DNA of 64,000 bases from Chromobacterium subtsugae (GCF_001676875.1 NZ_JYKA01000001.1:1-64000), one strand, 5' to 3'. Positions 25,267 through 35,900 are shown, counted from the stretch's first letter. Translations and numbers: made by a program. Notes: generated from the sequence alone by a model not told the origin.

Positions 25267-26730
25267 TCAAATAGTGTTAAGCGGCACGCACTGGCTGCGC
25301 TCCGCCGGAAAGCTGAGCTCGGCGCACAAACCGCCCTCGGGATGATTGGACAATTGGATGTCGCCATGGTGCTCGCGCGCGATGGCGCGGGCGATCGCCA
25401 GGCCCAGTCCGCTCCCGCCGGTGTGGCGCGCCCGGGAGTCCTCCAGCCTGACGTAGGGCTCGAACACCCGTTCCAGGTCTTTATCGGCGATGCCCGGGCC
25501 GTGATCTCGCACCTGGATCGCCAGCCGGCCCTCCCGCTCGCGCAAACGCACCTCGATCGGCCCGCTGCCATAGCGGCGGGCGTTCTCCAACAGATTGGCG
25601 ATGCAGCGCCGCAGGGCTTGCGGCCTGGCGCACAGCGGCTTCACCGGCTCGGGGCGGTAAACCACCTCCGCGCCCAGCGCTTCGACATCCTCGATCACCC
25701 CTTGCAGCATCCCGTCCACATTGAGCAGCACGCAGGTCTCGCTGCGCTGCCCCATGCGCAGATAGGCCAGCGTGTCGCCTATCAGTTGGTCCATGTCTTC
25801 CAGATCGCGCTCTATCGCCTGGCGAGCCGGCGACTCATCCAGTTGCTCCAGCCGCAGCCGGATGCGGGTGATGGGCAGCCGCAGGTCGTGCGACACGCCG
25901 GCCAGCATCTGGCTGCGGGTCTGCAGATAGCGCTGCAATTCCTTCTGCATGCGGTTGAAGGCACGGGTGGAGTTCACCACCTCCAGGGTGCCGGTTTCCG
26001 GCAACGGCGGCTGGTCCAGATTGGCCGCCAGGCCGGAAGCCGCCTGCGAGAATACCGCCAGCGGGCGGGTCAGCCGGCGCACCGCCCAGGCCGATACGCC
26101 CGCCACCACCAGCGCCACCAGCAGCAGCCAGGCGGTCACCCGCCATGGCGTCTCCACCGCCGAGGCGATCTGGCCGATGCGGAAGGTCGCCACCGCGCCG
26201 TCGCGGAGCTTCACCTGCACGGTGGCCATCTGGATTTTCAGCTCCTCCTCGCCATCCTCCCGCTTGCTGGGCAAGGCACGCACCCAAAACTGCTTGCCGG
26301 CGGTGAACACGTGCTGGCCGGGCTCCAGGAAAGGCCGCAGCAGGTCCTCGGCCGCGTCGGGCGTGTCCTCGCGGAAGGACAGCACTTGCATGCGGTAGGG
26401 GAAATTGAGATCGGTGCGGATCAGCTGGCACAGCTTGCTGGCTTCAGGCAGATCGGACTGGCGGTTTTCCACCCAGGGGTGGTCCAGCAGCACCTGGGCG
26501 GACGGAGAAGTGAGCGCGCTGGCCAGCTTGGGGCGGTTGGACGCCGAAGTTTCGTCCAACAGATTGATCATGTCGGCCAGGTGCTGGGCGACGTACTCCG
26601 CGCGCAAAGTGCGGGTCAGGCGCTCGCGGTCGGTCAGCACCAGCCCTATGCCTATCACGTTGGCCAGCAGCACGCTGGTCAGCAGCGTCAGCAGCAACTG
26701 GCCGTACAGGGTGCGAGGCAGGCGCCTCAT
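25267..26730 (-). CDS. EnvZ-like sensor histidine kinase
   Basis: The 487-residue inner-membrane kinase has a first membrane segment near 10-30, a periplasmic domain of about 140 residues, a second segment near 200-220 (WLLLVALVVAGVSAWAV), then HAMP. The HisKA H-box is SHDLRLPITRIRLRLEQLD. The ATPase N-box is NLLENARRYG, with DHGPGI and GGSGLGLAIA for the G boxes. It shares a 4-bp overlap with the response regulator gene upstream, so the two are coupled. The signal is unknown; proximity to the porin gene suggests, but does not prove, porin control. Confidence 0.9.
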   Translation of the reverse strand: MRRLPRTLYGQLLLTLLTSVLLANVIGIGLVLTDRERLTRTLRAEYVAQHLADMINLLDETSASNRPKLASALTSPSAQVLLDHPWVENRQSDLPEASKLCQLIRTDLNFPYRMQVLSFREDTPDAAEDLLRPFLEPGQHVFTAGKQFWVRALPSKREDGEEELKIQMATVQVKLRDGAVATFRIGQIASAVETPWRVTAWLLLVALVVAGVSAWAVRRLTRPLAVFSQAASGLAANLDQPPLPETGTLEVVNSTRAFNRMQKELQRYLQTRSQMLAGVSHDLRLPITRIRLRLEQLDESPARQAIERDLEDMDQLIGDTLAYLRMGQRSETCVLLNVDGMLQGVIEDVEALGAEVVYRPEPVKPLCARPQALRRCIANLLENARRYGSGPIEVRLREREGRLAIQVRDHGPGIADKDLERVFEPYVRLEDSRARHTGGSGLGLAIARAIAREHHGDIQLSNHPEGGLCAELSFPAERSQCVPLNTI

Positions 26731-27440
26731 CGCACCGATACCACCTCGCATGCCAGCATGTAGCCGCCGCTGCGTATGGTCTTGATCAGCAGCGGCTCGC
26801 GGGCGTCGTCGCCCAGGCGGCGGCGCAGCCGGCCTATCATTACGTCGACGGTGCGGTCGAACGGCCCGGCTTCCTTGCCGTTCATCGCTTCCATCAACTG
26901 GTCGCGCGACATCACCCGCTGCGGATTTTCCGCCAGCGCCTGCATCAGCTTGAATTCGCCGCCGGACAGGGGCGTCACCACGCCGCCGCTGTCCACCAGG
27001 TGCTGCGCGCCCAGCTCCAGCCGCCACTCGGCGAACTGCAGGCTGCGCAAGGCGCTGTTGCTGCGCTTCTCCTCCACCCGGCGCAGGATGCTGCGCACTC
27101 GCGCCAGCAACTCGCGCGGGTTGAAGGGCTTGGGCAGGTAGTCGTCGGCGCCCATCTCCAGGCCGATGATGCGGTCCAGCTCGTCGCCGCGCGCGGTCAG
27201 CATCAGGATGGGAATGCTGGAACGCGAGCGCAGGTCGCGGCACAGGGTCAGGCCGTCGGTGCCGGGCAGCATCAGGTCCAGGATCAGGATGTCGAAGGAT
27301 TGTTCGGCCAGGATGCGGTTCATCGCGTCGCCATCCCCCACCGCGGCCACGACCATGCCCTGGCGGCTCAGATAATCGCTCAGCAGATCGCGCAGATCGG
27401 GATCGTCATCAACGATAAGCAAACGGGACGCTTGGGACAT
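26727..27440 (-). CDS. OmpR-family response regulator
   Basis: The 237-residue protein has a receiver domain (LLIVDDDPDLRDLL, phospho-acceptor Asp in ILILDLMLPG, conserved Lys in DDYLPKPF). The C-terminal winged helix ends FDRTVDVMIGRLRRRLGD...IKTIRSGGYML, the OmpR/PhoB DNA-binding signature. It is the first gene of the two-component operon. The 150-bp region above it holds its promoter and separates it from the TerC-family gene. Confidence 0.92.
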   Translation of the reverse strand: MSQASRLLIVDDDPDLRDLLSDYLSRQGMVVAAVGDGDAMNRILAEQSFDILILDLMLPGTDGLTLCRDLRSRSSIPILMLTARGDELDRIIGLEMGADDYLPKPFNPRELLARVRSILRRVEEKRSNSALRSLQFAEWRLELGAQHLVDSGGVVTPLSGGEFKLMQALAENPQRVMSRDQLMEAMNGKEAGPFDRTVDVMIGRLRRRLGDDAREPLLIKTIRSGGYMLACEVVSVR

Positions 27441-27590
27441 CGGAACTATTCCTAGAATTTTGGATTGAAAGATAAGCGCGCCGTCGGCGAAACCGGCGGC
27501 GGCGGCGTCCTGCCCGCGCGCGGACGGCAGACGCCTCGCCAGGTTTGAGGGCCGTGGGCGGCGATTGGTTCCCTCGCCGCCCTCTTCCCG

Positions 27591-28583
27591 TCAGGACTGC
27601 GCCGGATCGCGCCGGGTTTTATGCCAGGAATAGCCGATGCCGCCAGCCAGCAGCAGCACGGTCAACAACAGCGACAGCAGCGTGGGCAGCTTGAACGCCA
27701 CCAGGCCGACGTCGTGCAGATACACCAGCCCCACCTTCACGCCTATCAGCACCAGCACCAGCGCCAGCGCGTACTTCAGGTAGTGGAAGCGATGCACCAT
27801 CGCCGCCAGCGCGAAATACAGCGCGCGCAGGCCCAGGATGGCGAAGATGTTGGAGGTGTAGACCAGAAACGGATCCTGCGTCACCGCGAAGATGGCCGGG
27901 ATGCTGTCCACCGCGAACACCAGGTCGGCCGACTCCACCAGGATCAGCGTCAGCAGCAGCGGCGTCGCCCACCAGCCGCGCGCCATGCCGTGCTTTTCGC
28001 CGCGCAGCAGGAAGGCGTTGCCGTGCAGCCCGGGCGTCAGGCGCATATGGCGGCGCAGCCACTGGTAAAACTTCTGCTCGGCAAGCGGCGTGGCCGCGTC
28101 GTCGCCGCTAAACAGCATTTTCAGGCCGGCCCACAGCAGGAAGGCGCCGAACAGCAGCAGCACCCACTGGAATTCGGCCACCAGCGCCGCGCCGGCGCCT
28201 ATCATCAGCGCGCGCATCGCGATGGCGCCCAATATCCCCCAGAACAGCACCCTATGCTGATAGGCGCGCGGCACCGCCATGCTGGAGAAGATCAACGAGA
28301 TCACGAACACATTGTCCAGCGACAGCGACTTCTCCAGCACATAGCCGGTAAAGTACTGCACGCCGGCGTCCGCGCCGCGATACCACCACACCCAGCAGCC
28401 GAACAACAGGCCGATGCCGATGTAAAAAGCCGACAACTTCAGGCTGGCCTTGACGCCGATTTCGCGGCCGTCCTTCTGCAGCACGCCCAGGTCGAAAGCC
28501 AGCAGCGCCAGCACGCCCGCCAGGAACATCAGCCACACCCACAGCGGGTAGCCCAGCGCCGGGGAAAGCAAAAACTCGATCAC
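27591..28583 (-). CDS. TerC/Alx-family integral membrane protein
   Basis: The 330-residue protein has about nine membrane segments. It carries the family signatures EKSLSLDNVFVISLIF and ESADLVFAVDSIPAIFAVT with paired acidic residues that probably bind metal. Members such as E. coli Alx export manganese. The start is GTG at 28583, supported by GGAG seven bases upstream; an ATG five bases before it opens only a two-residue frame. It lies 57 bp downstream of htpX on the same strand and may be co-transcribed. No yybP-ykoY riboswitch is visible in the short gap. Confidence 0.9.
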   Translation of the reverse strand: MIEFLLSPALGYPLWVWLMFLAGVLALLAFDLGVLQKDGREIGVKASLKLSAFYIGIGLLFGCWVWWYRGADAGVQYFTGYVLEKSLSLDNVFVISLIFSSMAVPRAYQHRVLFWGILGAIAMRALMIGAGAALVAEFQWVLLLFGAFLLWAGLKMLFSGDDAATPLAEQKFYQWLRRHMRLTPGLHGNAFLLRGEKHGMARGWWATPLLLTLILVESADLVFAVDSIPAIFAVTQDPFLVYTSNIFAILGLRALYFALAAMVHRFHYLKYALALVLVLIGVKVGLVYLHDVGLVAFKLPTLLSLLLTVLLLAGGIGYSWHKTRRDPAQS

Positions 28584-28640
28584 TTCATCGCTCCATTTTC
28601 ATCAGTGTTGTCGGCGACGGCTTGGGCCGCCGCCTCCGCG

Positions 28641-29525
28641 TCAGGCGCGGCCTTCCAGCCTGGCGATGCGCTCTTCCAGGCTCGGGTGGGTGGCGAACAG
28701 CCCCAACAGGCCGCGGCCGCCCGCGATGCCGGACGCGGCCAGGCTTTGCGGCAGGCCGTCGGCCTCGATGCCGCCCAGGCGGCGCAGCGCGTCGGCCATC
28801 GGCCGGGTGGAGCCCAGCAGTTCGGCGGCGCCGGCGTCGGCGCGAAACTCGCGCTGGCGCGAGAAGTACATCACCACCACCGAGGCCAGGATGCCGAACG
28901 CGATCTCGCAGACGATCACGGTGATGAAATAGCCGATGCCGGTGCCGGCCGCGGCGTTTTCCTCATCGCGCTTGAGCCAGCTGTCCACCAGGTAGCCGAC
29001 CACCCGCGCCAGGAAGTAGACGAAGGTGTTGACCACGCCCTGGATCAGCGTCAGCGTCACCATGTCGCCGTTGCGGATGTGGGCGATCTCGTGCGCCAGC
29101 ACCGCCTCCACCTCTTCCTCGGTCATGCCCGACAGCAGGCCGGTGGACACCGCCACCAGCGAATTGGCGCGGCTGGGGCCGGTGGCGAAGGCATTGGGCT
29201 CGCCCTCATAGATCGCCACCTCAGGCATGGGCAGGCCGGCGCGGTCGGCCAGCCGGCGCACGGTGGCCAACAGCCAGGCCTCGGTCTGGCCTTTGGGCTG
29301 GGTAATCACCCGCGCGCCGGTGCTCCACTTGGCCATGGTCTTGGACAAGGCCAGCGAAATGAAGGCGCCGCCGAAGCCCAGCACCGCGGAAAACATCAAC
29401 AGCATGCCCAGATTCAGCCCGCCGGCGGTGATAAAGCGGTCCAGTCCCAATAGGCGCACGCTCACGCTCAACACCAGCATCACCGCGATGTTGGTGGCAA
29501 TCAGCAAGATCACCCGTTTCATCAT
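28641..29525 (-). CDS. htpX: Membrane zinc metalloprotease HtpX
   Basis: The 294-residue M48 protease matches E. coli HtpX (293). Two N-terminal membrane segments flank a short loop ([16 protein letters not shown] near residue 5 and a second near 40). The zinc site HEIAH follows in VLAHEIAHI, and two more hydrophobic segments lie near 160-210. HtpX degrades misfolded inner-membrane proteins alongside FtsH. The gene is divergent from a NhaR-like regulator across 129 bp containing a long inverted repeat. Confidence 0.95.
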   Translation of the reverse strand: MMKRVILLIATNIAVMLVLSVSVRLLGLDRFITAGGLNLGMLLMFSAVLGFGGAFISLALSKTMAKWSTGARVITQPKGQTEAWLLATVRRLADRAGLPMPEVAIYEGEPNAFATGPSRANSLVAVSTGLLSGMTEEEVEAVLAHEIAHIRNGDMVTLTLIQGVVNTFVYFLARVVGYLVDSWLKRDEENAAAGTGIGYFITVIVCEIAFGILASVVVMYFSRQREFRADAGAAELLGSTRPMADALRRLGGIEADGLPQSLAASGIAGGRGLLGLFATHPSLEERIARLEGRA

Positions 29526-29601
29526 TCCTCTCCCGATAGTCGTTTATTCAGGCGGCCGCGACGCAGCGCGGGCCACACTGCAGTGTATGCAAGGACACGC
29601 A

Positions 29602-29646
29602 TCGAAAAAATAAATTAAACTCTGATCATTACTACGATTTTTTCGA
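29602..29646. promoter_or_regulatory. Inverted repeat in the htpX / LysR intergenic region
   Basis: TCGAAAAAAT (29602-29611) and ATTTTTTCGA (29637-29646) form a perfect 10-bp inverted repeat with 25 bp between them. The right arm ends nine bases before the regulator's GTG start. It could be an autoregulatory operator. Confidence 0.45.
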
Positions 29647-29654
29647 ATAAATAC

Positions 29655-30536
29655 GTGGAAAAGCTCAACTACAAGCATCTGTACTATTTCTGGGCGGTGG
29701 CGCGCACCGGCAGCGTCACCCAGGCGGCGGAGCAGCTGGGCATCAGCATGCAGACCATCAGCGGCCAGGTGGCCAAGCTGGAGCAGCAGCTCGGCTGCGC
29801 GCTGTTCCGCCAGCAGGGACGCGGCCTGGCGCTGACCGAGGCCGGGCGCACCGCGCAGGGCTACGCCGACCAGATCTTCATGCTGGGCGAGGCGCTGGGC
29901 GAAGCGCTGGCCGACGCGCGGCTGGATCAGGCGGTGCGGCTTGCCGCCGGCGTGTCCGACGTGCTGCCCAAACGCATCGCCAGCCATTTGCTGCGGCCGG
30001 CGCTGCAAATGGGCCGCAAGCTGCGGCTAAGCTGCAGCGAGGGCGACTTCGACGAGCTGCTGGGCGACCTGGGCCGGCATCGGCTGGACCTGATCCTGGC
30101 CGACCGACCGATAGCCAGCAGCGAGCAGCAGCAATTCCAATCCTGGCTGCTGCTGCGCTGCCCGGTGCTGCTGTACGCCGCGCCCGAACTGTGCCGGCGC
30201 TACCGCCCGGAGTTTCCAGCCAGCCTGGAGCAAGCGCCGCTGCTGCTGCCCAGCCGCGACAACGTGCTGCGCCGGCAGCTGGACCACTGGCTGGAATCGC
30301 AAGGATTGAGGGTGGAGGTGGCCGGCGAGTTCGACGACGGCGCGCTGATGGAAACCTTCGCCCGCCAGGGCCTGGGCCTGCTGCCGTCGCCGGCGCTGCC
30401 GGACGCGGCGCAGGATCTGTCGGGGCTGGAACTGGTGGGCTGCCTGGACGGCGTGTGGGAGCACTATTATGCGGTGGCCAGCCGCCGCAAGCTGCAGCAC
30501 CCGGCGCTGCAGGCCATCCTGCAGGCCTGGGGCTGA
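29655..30536 (+). CDS. LysR-family regulator, NhaR-like
   Basis: The 293-residue protein begins LNYKHLYYFWAVARTGSVTQAA, with the helix-turn-helix ISMQTISGQVAKLEQQLG. The NYxHLYYFW opening is typical of NhaR, the Na+/H+ antiporter regulator. A LysR substrate-binding domain follows (about 90-290). The start is GTG at 29655 without a clear SD, so it may be leaderless or poorly translated. No nhaA gene lies next to it, so the target is unknown. Confidence 0.85.
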   Translation: MEKLNYKHLYYFWAVARTGSVTQAAEQLGISMQTISGQVAKLEQQLGCALFRQQGRGLALTEAGRTAQGYADQIFMLGEALGEALADARLDQAVRLAAGVSDVLPKRIASHLLRPALQMGRKLRLSCSEGDFDELLGDLGRHRLDLILADRPIASSEQQQFQSWLLLRCPVLLYAAPELCRRYRPEFPASLEQAPLLLPSRDNVLRRQLDHWLESQGLRVEVAGEFDDGALMETFARQGLGLLPSPALPDAAQDLSGLELVGCLDGVWEHYYAVASRRKLQHPALQAILQAWG

Positions 30537-30646
30537 GCCGGACGACAAACGGCGGCTCGCGCCGGACCAGCGGAGCAATCGGCAATACACTATGGTTTTG
30601 ACTTGATCGATAATAAGCAACGAGTCCCGTAGCGCAGGCGTCCTCC

Positions 30647-31228
30647 ATGCCAGGCAAGCGATCCCGCCCGATGCACCCCGACAACGGCTTCACCCTGCTG
30701 GAGCTGCTGGTCGTCATGGCCCTGCTGGCGGTGGTGCTGGCGCTGGCGGTGCCGGCTTATCAGAGCACCATCGCCGTCAACGCCATCCTGTCGGAAAGCA
30801 ACAATCTCTACGGCGACATCCTGTTCGCCCGCAACGAGGCGATCAAGCGCGGCCAGGTGGTGCTGCTGTGCCCGTCCAGCAACGGCAGCAGCTGCAATGC
30901 CGCCAGCGCCGGCGGCGCCAACTGGGCTTCGGGCTGGCTGGTGCTGGTGGCGGCCACCGGCAGCTGCGCCGACAGCACCGGCACCCTGCTGCGCCAGCAA
31001 AAAGCCTTCACCAGCGGCGACACCGCCAACTACAGCAACAGCGCCAATCCCGCGCTGTGCTTCAACCGCATGGGCTACGCGCCGGCGGCCAATGTCGGCA
31101 TGGTCACCTTCAACACCTCGTCCGGCCTCGCGGCCGACCGCCGCTGCGTGGCGCTGGCGGCGGTCGGCCATCCGCAGATCCTGTCCAGCGGCCAGACCGA
31201 CACCACGGGACAATACGCATGTCCGTGA
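30647..31228 (+). CDS. fimT: Type IV pilus minor pilin FimT/FimU (GspH family)
   Basis: The 193-residue prepilin has a short basic leader ending in Gly before FTLLELLVVMALLAVVLALAV, the type III signal cut and methylated by PilD, with Glu at +5. The C-terminal domain has paired cysteines as in FimT/GspH pseudopilins. It opens the minor-pilin operon that primes pilus assembly. Two in-frame ATGs (30647, 30671) are possible, and neither has a strong RBS. The pilV start overlaps its 3' end by 10 bases. Confidence 0.85.
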   Translation: MPGKRSRPMHPDNGFTLLELLVVMALLAVVLALAVPAYQSTIAVNAILSESNNLYGDILFARNEAIKRGQVVLLCPSSNGSSCNAASAGGANWASGWLVLVAATGSCADSTGTLLRQQKAFTSGDTANYSNSANPALCFNRMGYAPAANVGMVTFNTSSGLAADRRCVALAAVGHPQILSSGQTDTTGQYACP

Positions 31229-31767
31229 ACCGCGCCGCCGCCCATGCCGGCTTCAGCATGCTGGAAGTGCTGGTCGCGCTGGTAGTGATCTCGCTGGGCC
31301 TGCTCGGCATCGCCGGCATGCAGGCCGCCGCCATCAACAACACCGCCATCGCGCGCACCCGCAGCCTGGGCTCGATCGCCGCCGAAAGCATGGCCGCCGC
31401 CATGCATGCCAACACCGCCTACTGGGGCAACTTGTCCGCCGCCGCCAGCAACACCTGGTCGGTCAACGCCAGCGGCGTGACCGGCACCCCCAGCCTGAGC
31501 CAGACCGTGGACTGCTCGGCCTCGGGCACCGCCTGCAGCGCCGCCAACATCGCCGCCTACGACGTCACCCAGTGGGGCGGCAACGGCGGCTCGCTGGCCA
31601 CCCTGCCCGGCGGCAGCGGCCAGATCGCCTGCGCCGCCGCCAGCGCGTCCTCGCCCACCGCGTGCACGATCACGGTTTCCTGGCTGGAGAAGAAAAGCGC
31701 GGTCAACGCCGCCTCGGTCGCCTCCGGGGTCGCCATCCAGAGCTATCAAATGGTGGTGGAGCCATGA
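31219..31767 (+). CDS. pilV: Type IV pilus minor pilin PilV
   Basis: The 182-residue protein has a prepilin site before FSMLEVLVALVVISLGLLGIAGMQ, the pattern typical of PilV. The periplasmic part is rich in Ala/Ser/Gly with several cysteines. The start lies inside the fimT 3' end and its stop overlaps pilW (ATGA), showing tight coupling. Minor pilins PilV-W-X form the tip-priming complex with PilY1. Confidence 0.85.
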   Translation: MSVNRAAAHAGFSMLEVLVALVVISLGLLGIAGMQAAAINNTAIARTRSLGSIAAESMAAAMHANTAYWGNLSAAASNTWSVNASGVTGTPSLSQTVDCSASGTACSAANIAAYDVTQWGGNGGSLATLPGGSGQIACAAASASSPTACTITVSWLEKKSAVNAASVASGVAIQSYQMVVEP

Positions 31768-32447
31768 GCCGCCGCGCCGGGCAAGGCGGCAGCGGCCTGA
31801 TAGAAGTCATGGTGGCCATCACCATCGGCCTGTTCCTGCTGAGCATGCTGATCATGATCTTCACCTCCACCGAATTGACGGAAAGCAACGAAAACGGCCT
31901 GGCCCAACTGCAAGACAACCAGCGTACGGCGATGACGATGATCAACGCCATCGTCCAGTCGGCCGGCTACTACCCCAGCCCGCAATCGCAGACCGCCGCC
32001 GCCGCGCTGCCCGCGGCGGGCGGCTTCGGCGCGGGCCAGTCCATTCTGGGCGTCAGCGGTCCGCCTGACACGCTGAGCGTGCGCTTCGCCGCCGCGCCCA
32101 ACGACGGCGTGCTCAATTGCAACGGCAACGGCAACACCGGCAGCGCCAACGCCGTCTACATCAATCAGTTCGCCGTCAACGCCGCCAACCAGCTGACCTG
32201 CTCGGTCAACGGCGGTAGCGCCCAAGTGCTGGTGGACGGCGTCAGCAATATGACCGTGCTGTATGGCGTGGACGGCAGCGGCAGCGGCTCGGTCAACCAC
32301 TACTACAGCGCCGCCAACCTGCCCGCCGGCGCCGCCGTGCGCTCGATCCAGGTGACGCTGACCATGGCCAATCCTCTGGCCGCCAAACCGGGCCAGCCGG
32401 CCAGCGTGACCATGTCCTGGCTGATAGGCCTGATGAACCAGCTATGA
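31764..32447 (+). CDS. pilW: Type IV pilus minor pilin PilW
   Basis: The 227-residue protein has the prepilin-type SGLIEVMVAITIGLFLLSML after a glycine, with Glu at +5. A long Asn/Ala-rich globular part follows, ending in SVTMSWLIGLMNQL. Residues TAMTMINAIVQSAGYYP match the PilW-specific helix. It overlaps pilV and pilX by four bases each. Confidence 0.85.
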   Translation: MSRRAGQGGSGLIEVMVAITIGLFLLSMLIMIFTSTELTESNENGLAQLQDNQRTAMTMINAIVQSAGYYPSPQSQTAAAALPAAGGFGAGQSILGVSGPPDTLSVRFAAAPNDGVLNCNGNGNTGSANAVYINQFAVNAANQLTCSVNGGSAQVLVDGVSNMTVLYGVDGSGSGSVNHYYSAANLPAGAAVRSIQVTLTMANPLAAKPGQPASVTMSWLIGLMNQL

Positions 32448-32995
32448 ACGCCGCCGCCCTCCGCCCCGCCCGCCAGTCTGGCTTCACGCTGATCGCCGCG
32501 CTGATGATCCTGATCGTCATCACCATCATCGGCCTGGCCATGATGCGCAGCGTCGGCCTGCAAGAGCGGATGGCCGGCAATATGCGCGAGAAGGGCCGCG
32601 CCTTCGAAGCCGCGCAATCGGCGCTGCAATACGCCGAATGGTGGCTGACCCAGGGCAGCAACGCCGGCGGCGCCGCCGTCAGCTGCAGCGGCGCCTTGAG
32701 TTCGCTGCAGATCTGCAGCAACGCGCTGGCGACGCCGACCACGCTGTCGTCGTGGGCCACCAGCTACACCTATTCGCCGCCCTACCTGAGCGTGCCGGCC
32801 AACGGCGCGGCCGGCGGCAGCCAAACCTTCTACCAGCCGCCGCAGCTTTATCTCCAATACCTGGGCCTGAACGCCGCCGGCAACGGCGCCCTGTACCAGC
32901 TGACCGCGCTGGGCTACGGCGGCAACGCCTATTCCATCGTGGTGCTGCAAAGCACGTTCACGCTGTACTCCGGCGTCACCAACCTGGGGAAATGA
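32444..32995 (+). CDS. pilX: Type IV pilus minor pilin PilX
   Basis: The 183-residue protein has a PilX N-terminal signature: SGFTLIAALMILIVITIIGLA, then SVGLQERMAGNMREKGRAFEAAQSAL. It lacks the +5 Glu (Ala instead), as often seen in PilX/GspK-type tip pilins, which can sit at the filament end without needing that contact. It is coupled to pilW and pilY1 by overlaps. Confidence 0.85.
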   Translation: MNAAALRPARQSGFTLIAALMILIVITIIGLAMMRSVGLQERMAGNMREKGRAFEAAQSALQYAEWWLTQGSNAGGAAVSCSGALSSLQICSNALATPTTLSSWATSYTYSPPYLSVPANGAAGGSQTFYQPPQLYLQYLGLNAAGNGALYQLTALGYGGNAYSIVVLQSTFTLYSGVTNLGK

Positions 32996-35900
32996 CCATG
33001 AGCCCTCTGCCGCGCCCCTCCCTGCCCCTTGCCTGCCTGCTGGCCGCGGCGCTGTGGCCCGCCGCCTGCGGCGCCGTCACAGTCGGCGACAACTTCACCG
33101 GCGCCAGCGCCCAATTGAATTGGCTGGTATTCGGCGGCGCCTGCATGACTGCCGGCAACGGCAGCGGCAGCATTCCCGCCTGCGGCAGCAAGGACCCCAG
33201 CGGCAACACCCAAGTGGGCGGCTACGCCGGCTCGCTGCCGGACAGCAACGGCAACGGCGCGCTGCGGCTGACCAACAGCGCCGGCAGCCAGTCCGGCGCC
33301 ATCGTCTACAACAGCCTGTTTCCATCCAATAGCGGCCTGCAGGCCACCTTCACCAGCTACACCTACGCCGGCGACTCGGGCGGCTCGGCGGGCGACGGCG
33401 CCGACGGCATGAGCTTTTTCCTGCTCACAGCCATCCCCAGCGCCGTCGGCTCCTTCGGCGGCAGCCTGGGTTACAGCTGCTCCAACGTCAACTCTCCGTA
33501 CAACGGCATCATCGGCGGCTATCTCGGCCTGGGGCTGGACGAGTACGGCAATTTCCCCAACGGCGGCTACAACAACGACAACACCTCGTCCGGCCCCGGC
33601 GCCAAGCCGCAGAACATCTCGCTGCGCGGCGCCGGTTCGGTGGCCGCCAGCGCGCTGGCCAGCCAGTTCGGCGGCAGCTTCAGCGCGTCGGCGGTGCAAA
33701 ACGTGTGCCGCAACGGCAGCTACGCCGGCCACAGCGTGATGAACTACCCGTTCATCAACATCCCCGGCGCCAGCGGCGGCGTCTACCAGTTGCCGGGCTC
33801 CCAGCCGATGGCGGCGGAATCGGCCGCCACCCGCGGCCAGGCAGTGCCGATCAGCTACAAGCTGAAAATCACCACCGGCAACCTGCTCAGCCTCTGGTAC
33901 AGCTACAACAACGGCGCCTACGTGCCGGTGATCAACAACTACGACATCAACAACACCGCGGTCAGCGGCCCGCTGCCCAGCCAGATCACCTTCGGCTTCG
34001 CCGGCTCCACCGGCGGCAGCCGCAATGTGCACGAGCTGACCTGCTTCCAGGTGCAGCCATCCACCCAGTCGGCCAGCTCCAGCGGCCTGAACAGCCAGCA
34101 AACCAGCCTGATCAAGACCGGCACTCAGCAATACGTCGCCAGCTACCACTCCGACAACTGGTGGGGTGAGGTGGCGTCCTACGCGCTGCTGGGCAATAGC
34201 GGCACCGGCCAAGTGACCGTGTCCTCCACCGCCACCTGGGACGCCTCCTGCGTGCTCACCGGCGGCAACTGCAGCGCCACCGGCGCCAGCAATATGAGCG
34301 CGCAGAGCAGCCGCGCCATCCTCAGTTGGAACGGCAGCCAGGGCATCCCCTTCCAGTGGACCAGCCTGTCCTCCGCCCAGCAAACCGCGCTCAGCCCCGA
34401 CGGCAACGGCTCGGCGCGGGTCTCCTACCTGCGCGGCGCGCGCGGCAACGAAGTCACCACACTGGGCGCCGGCCTGTTCCGCGACCGCGACAGCGTGCTG
34501 GGCGACGTGGTCAACAGCAGCCCGATCTGGGTGGGGGCGCCGCAGAACAGCTATGCCGACGCCTGGAAGGACAAGCTCTACCCCTCAGCCTCTGTTGCCG
34601 AAAACGCCACCGGCGCGCAGGCCTACAGCAATTTCAAGTCCAGCAACCAGACCCGGGCCAACATCATCTACAACGGCAGCAACGATGGCATGCTGCACGG
34701 CTACCGCAGCGGCGCCAACGACGCCAGCGGCAACTACTCCACCGCGGCCACGCCCAACGACGGCCAGGAAGTCATCGCCTACCTGCCCGCCGCCGCCCAG
34801 GCCAACACCGTTCAGTACAGCAATCCCACCTATGCCCACCAGTATTTCGTCGACGCCACGCCGGCCGCCGACGACCTGTTCTACAACAGCAACTGGCATA
34901 CCTGGCTGATGGGCGGCATGGGCGCCGGCGGCCAGGCGCTCTACCTGCTGGACGTCACCAACCCTGCCAACTTCGCGGAAAGCAACGCCGCCAGCCTGGT
35001 GGTCAAGGAGATCAGCAGCGCCACCCTCAGCTGCGTCAACAAAAGCAGCTGCGGCAGCGACCTGGGCTACACCTTCGGCACGCCGGTGATCACGCGCTTC
35101 CACAACGGCCAGTGGGGCGCGGTGTTCGGCAACGGCTACAACAGCGGCAACGGCCACGCGGCGATCTTCGTCATGCTGGTGAACGGCAGCGGCGTCCCCA
35201 GCTTCTACGAGCTGGACACCGGCAGCGGCAGCGCCAACGACCCCTCCGGCGGCGGCAACAAAAACGGCATTTACTACGCCACCGCGGTCGATCTTGACGG
35301 CGACGGCACCACCGACTACGTCTATGCCGGCGACCTGTTCGGCAATGTCTGGCGCTTCGACCTCACCAGCAACAGCCCCGGCAGCTGGGCCGTCTCCCAG
35401 TACGGCACCGGCGCCGCCGCGCCGCTGTTCACCAGCCAGTACACCTATTGCAACGCCACTCAGGCCGCCAACGGCAGCTGCACCCGCAGCCTGCAGCCGA
35501 TCAGCAGCAAGCTGCTGGTATCGGCCATTCCCACCGGCAATTCCAGCCCGCGCGTGCTGGTGGCCTTCGGCACCGGCCAGAAAATCCCCTTCACCACTTC
35601 GGCCGCCGACATCTACGCCGGCGGCACGCAAAGCCTGTACGGCGTCTGGGACTGGGACATGTCCGGCTGGAACACGCTGGCGGGACAGTCGGCCTATTAC
35701 CCCGCCGCCGCGGCCGCCATTCCCGCCAGCGCGCTGCGCCCCGCCAACCTCACCGCCCAGACCGTCACCGCCTCGTACAACTCCACCCTGAGCAGCGTGC
35801 AAGGCTACCGCTCGCTGTCCAGCAACACCGTCTGCTGGCAAGGCAACAGCGCCTGCGCGGTCAACACCAATACCAGCTACGGCTGGAAGCTCAGCCTGCC

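Noticed and set aside
28584-28640. yybP-ykoY Mn2+ riboswitch before the TerC-family gene
   Set aside because: The gap to htpX is only 57 bp and no matching structure is visible.
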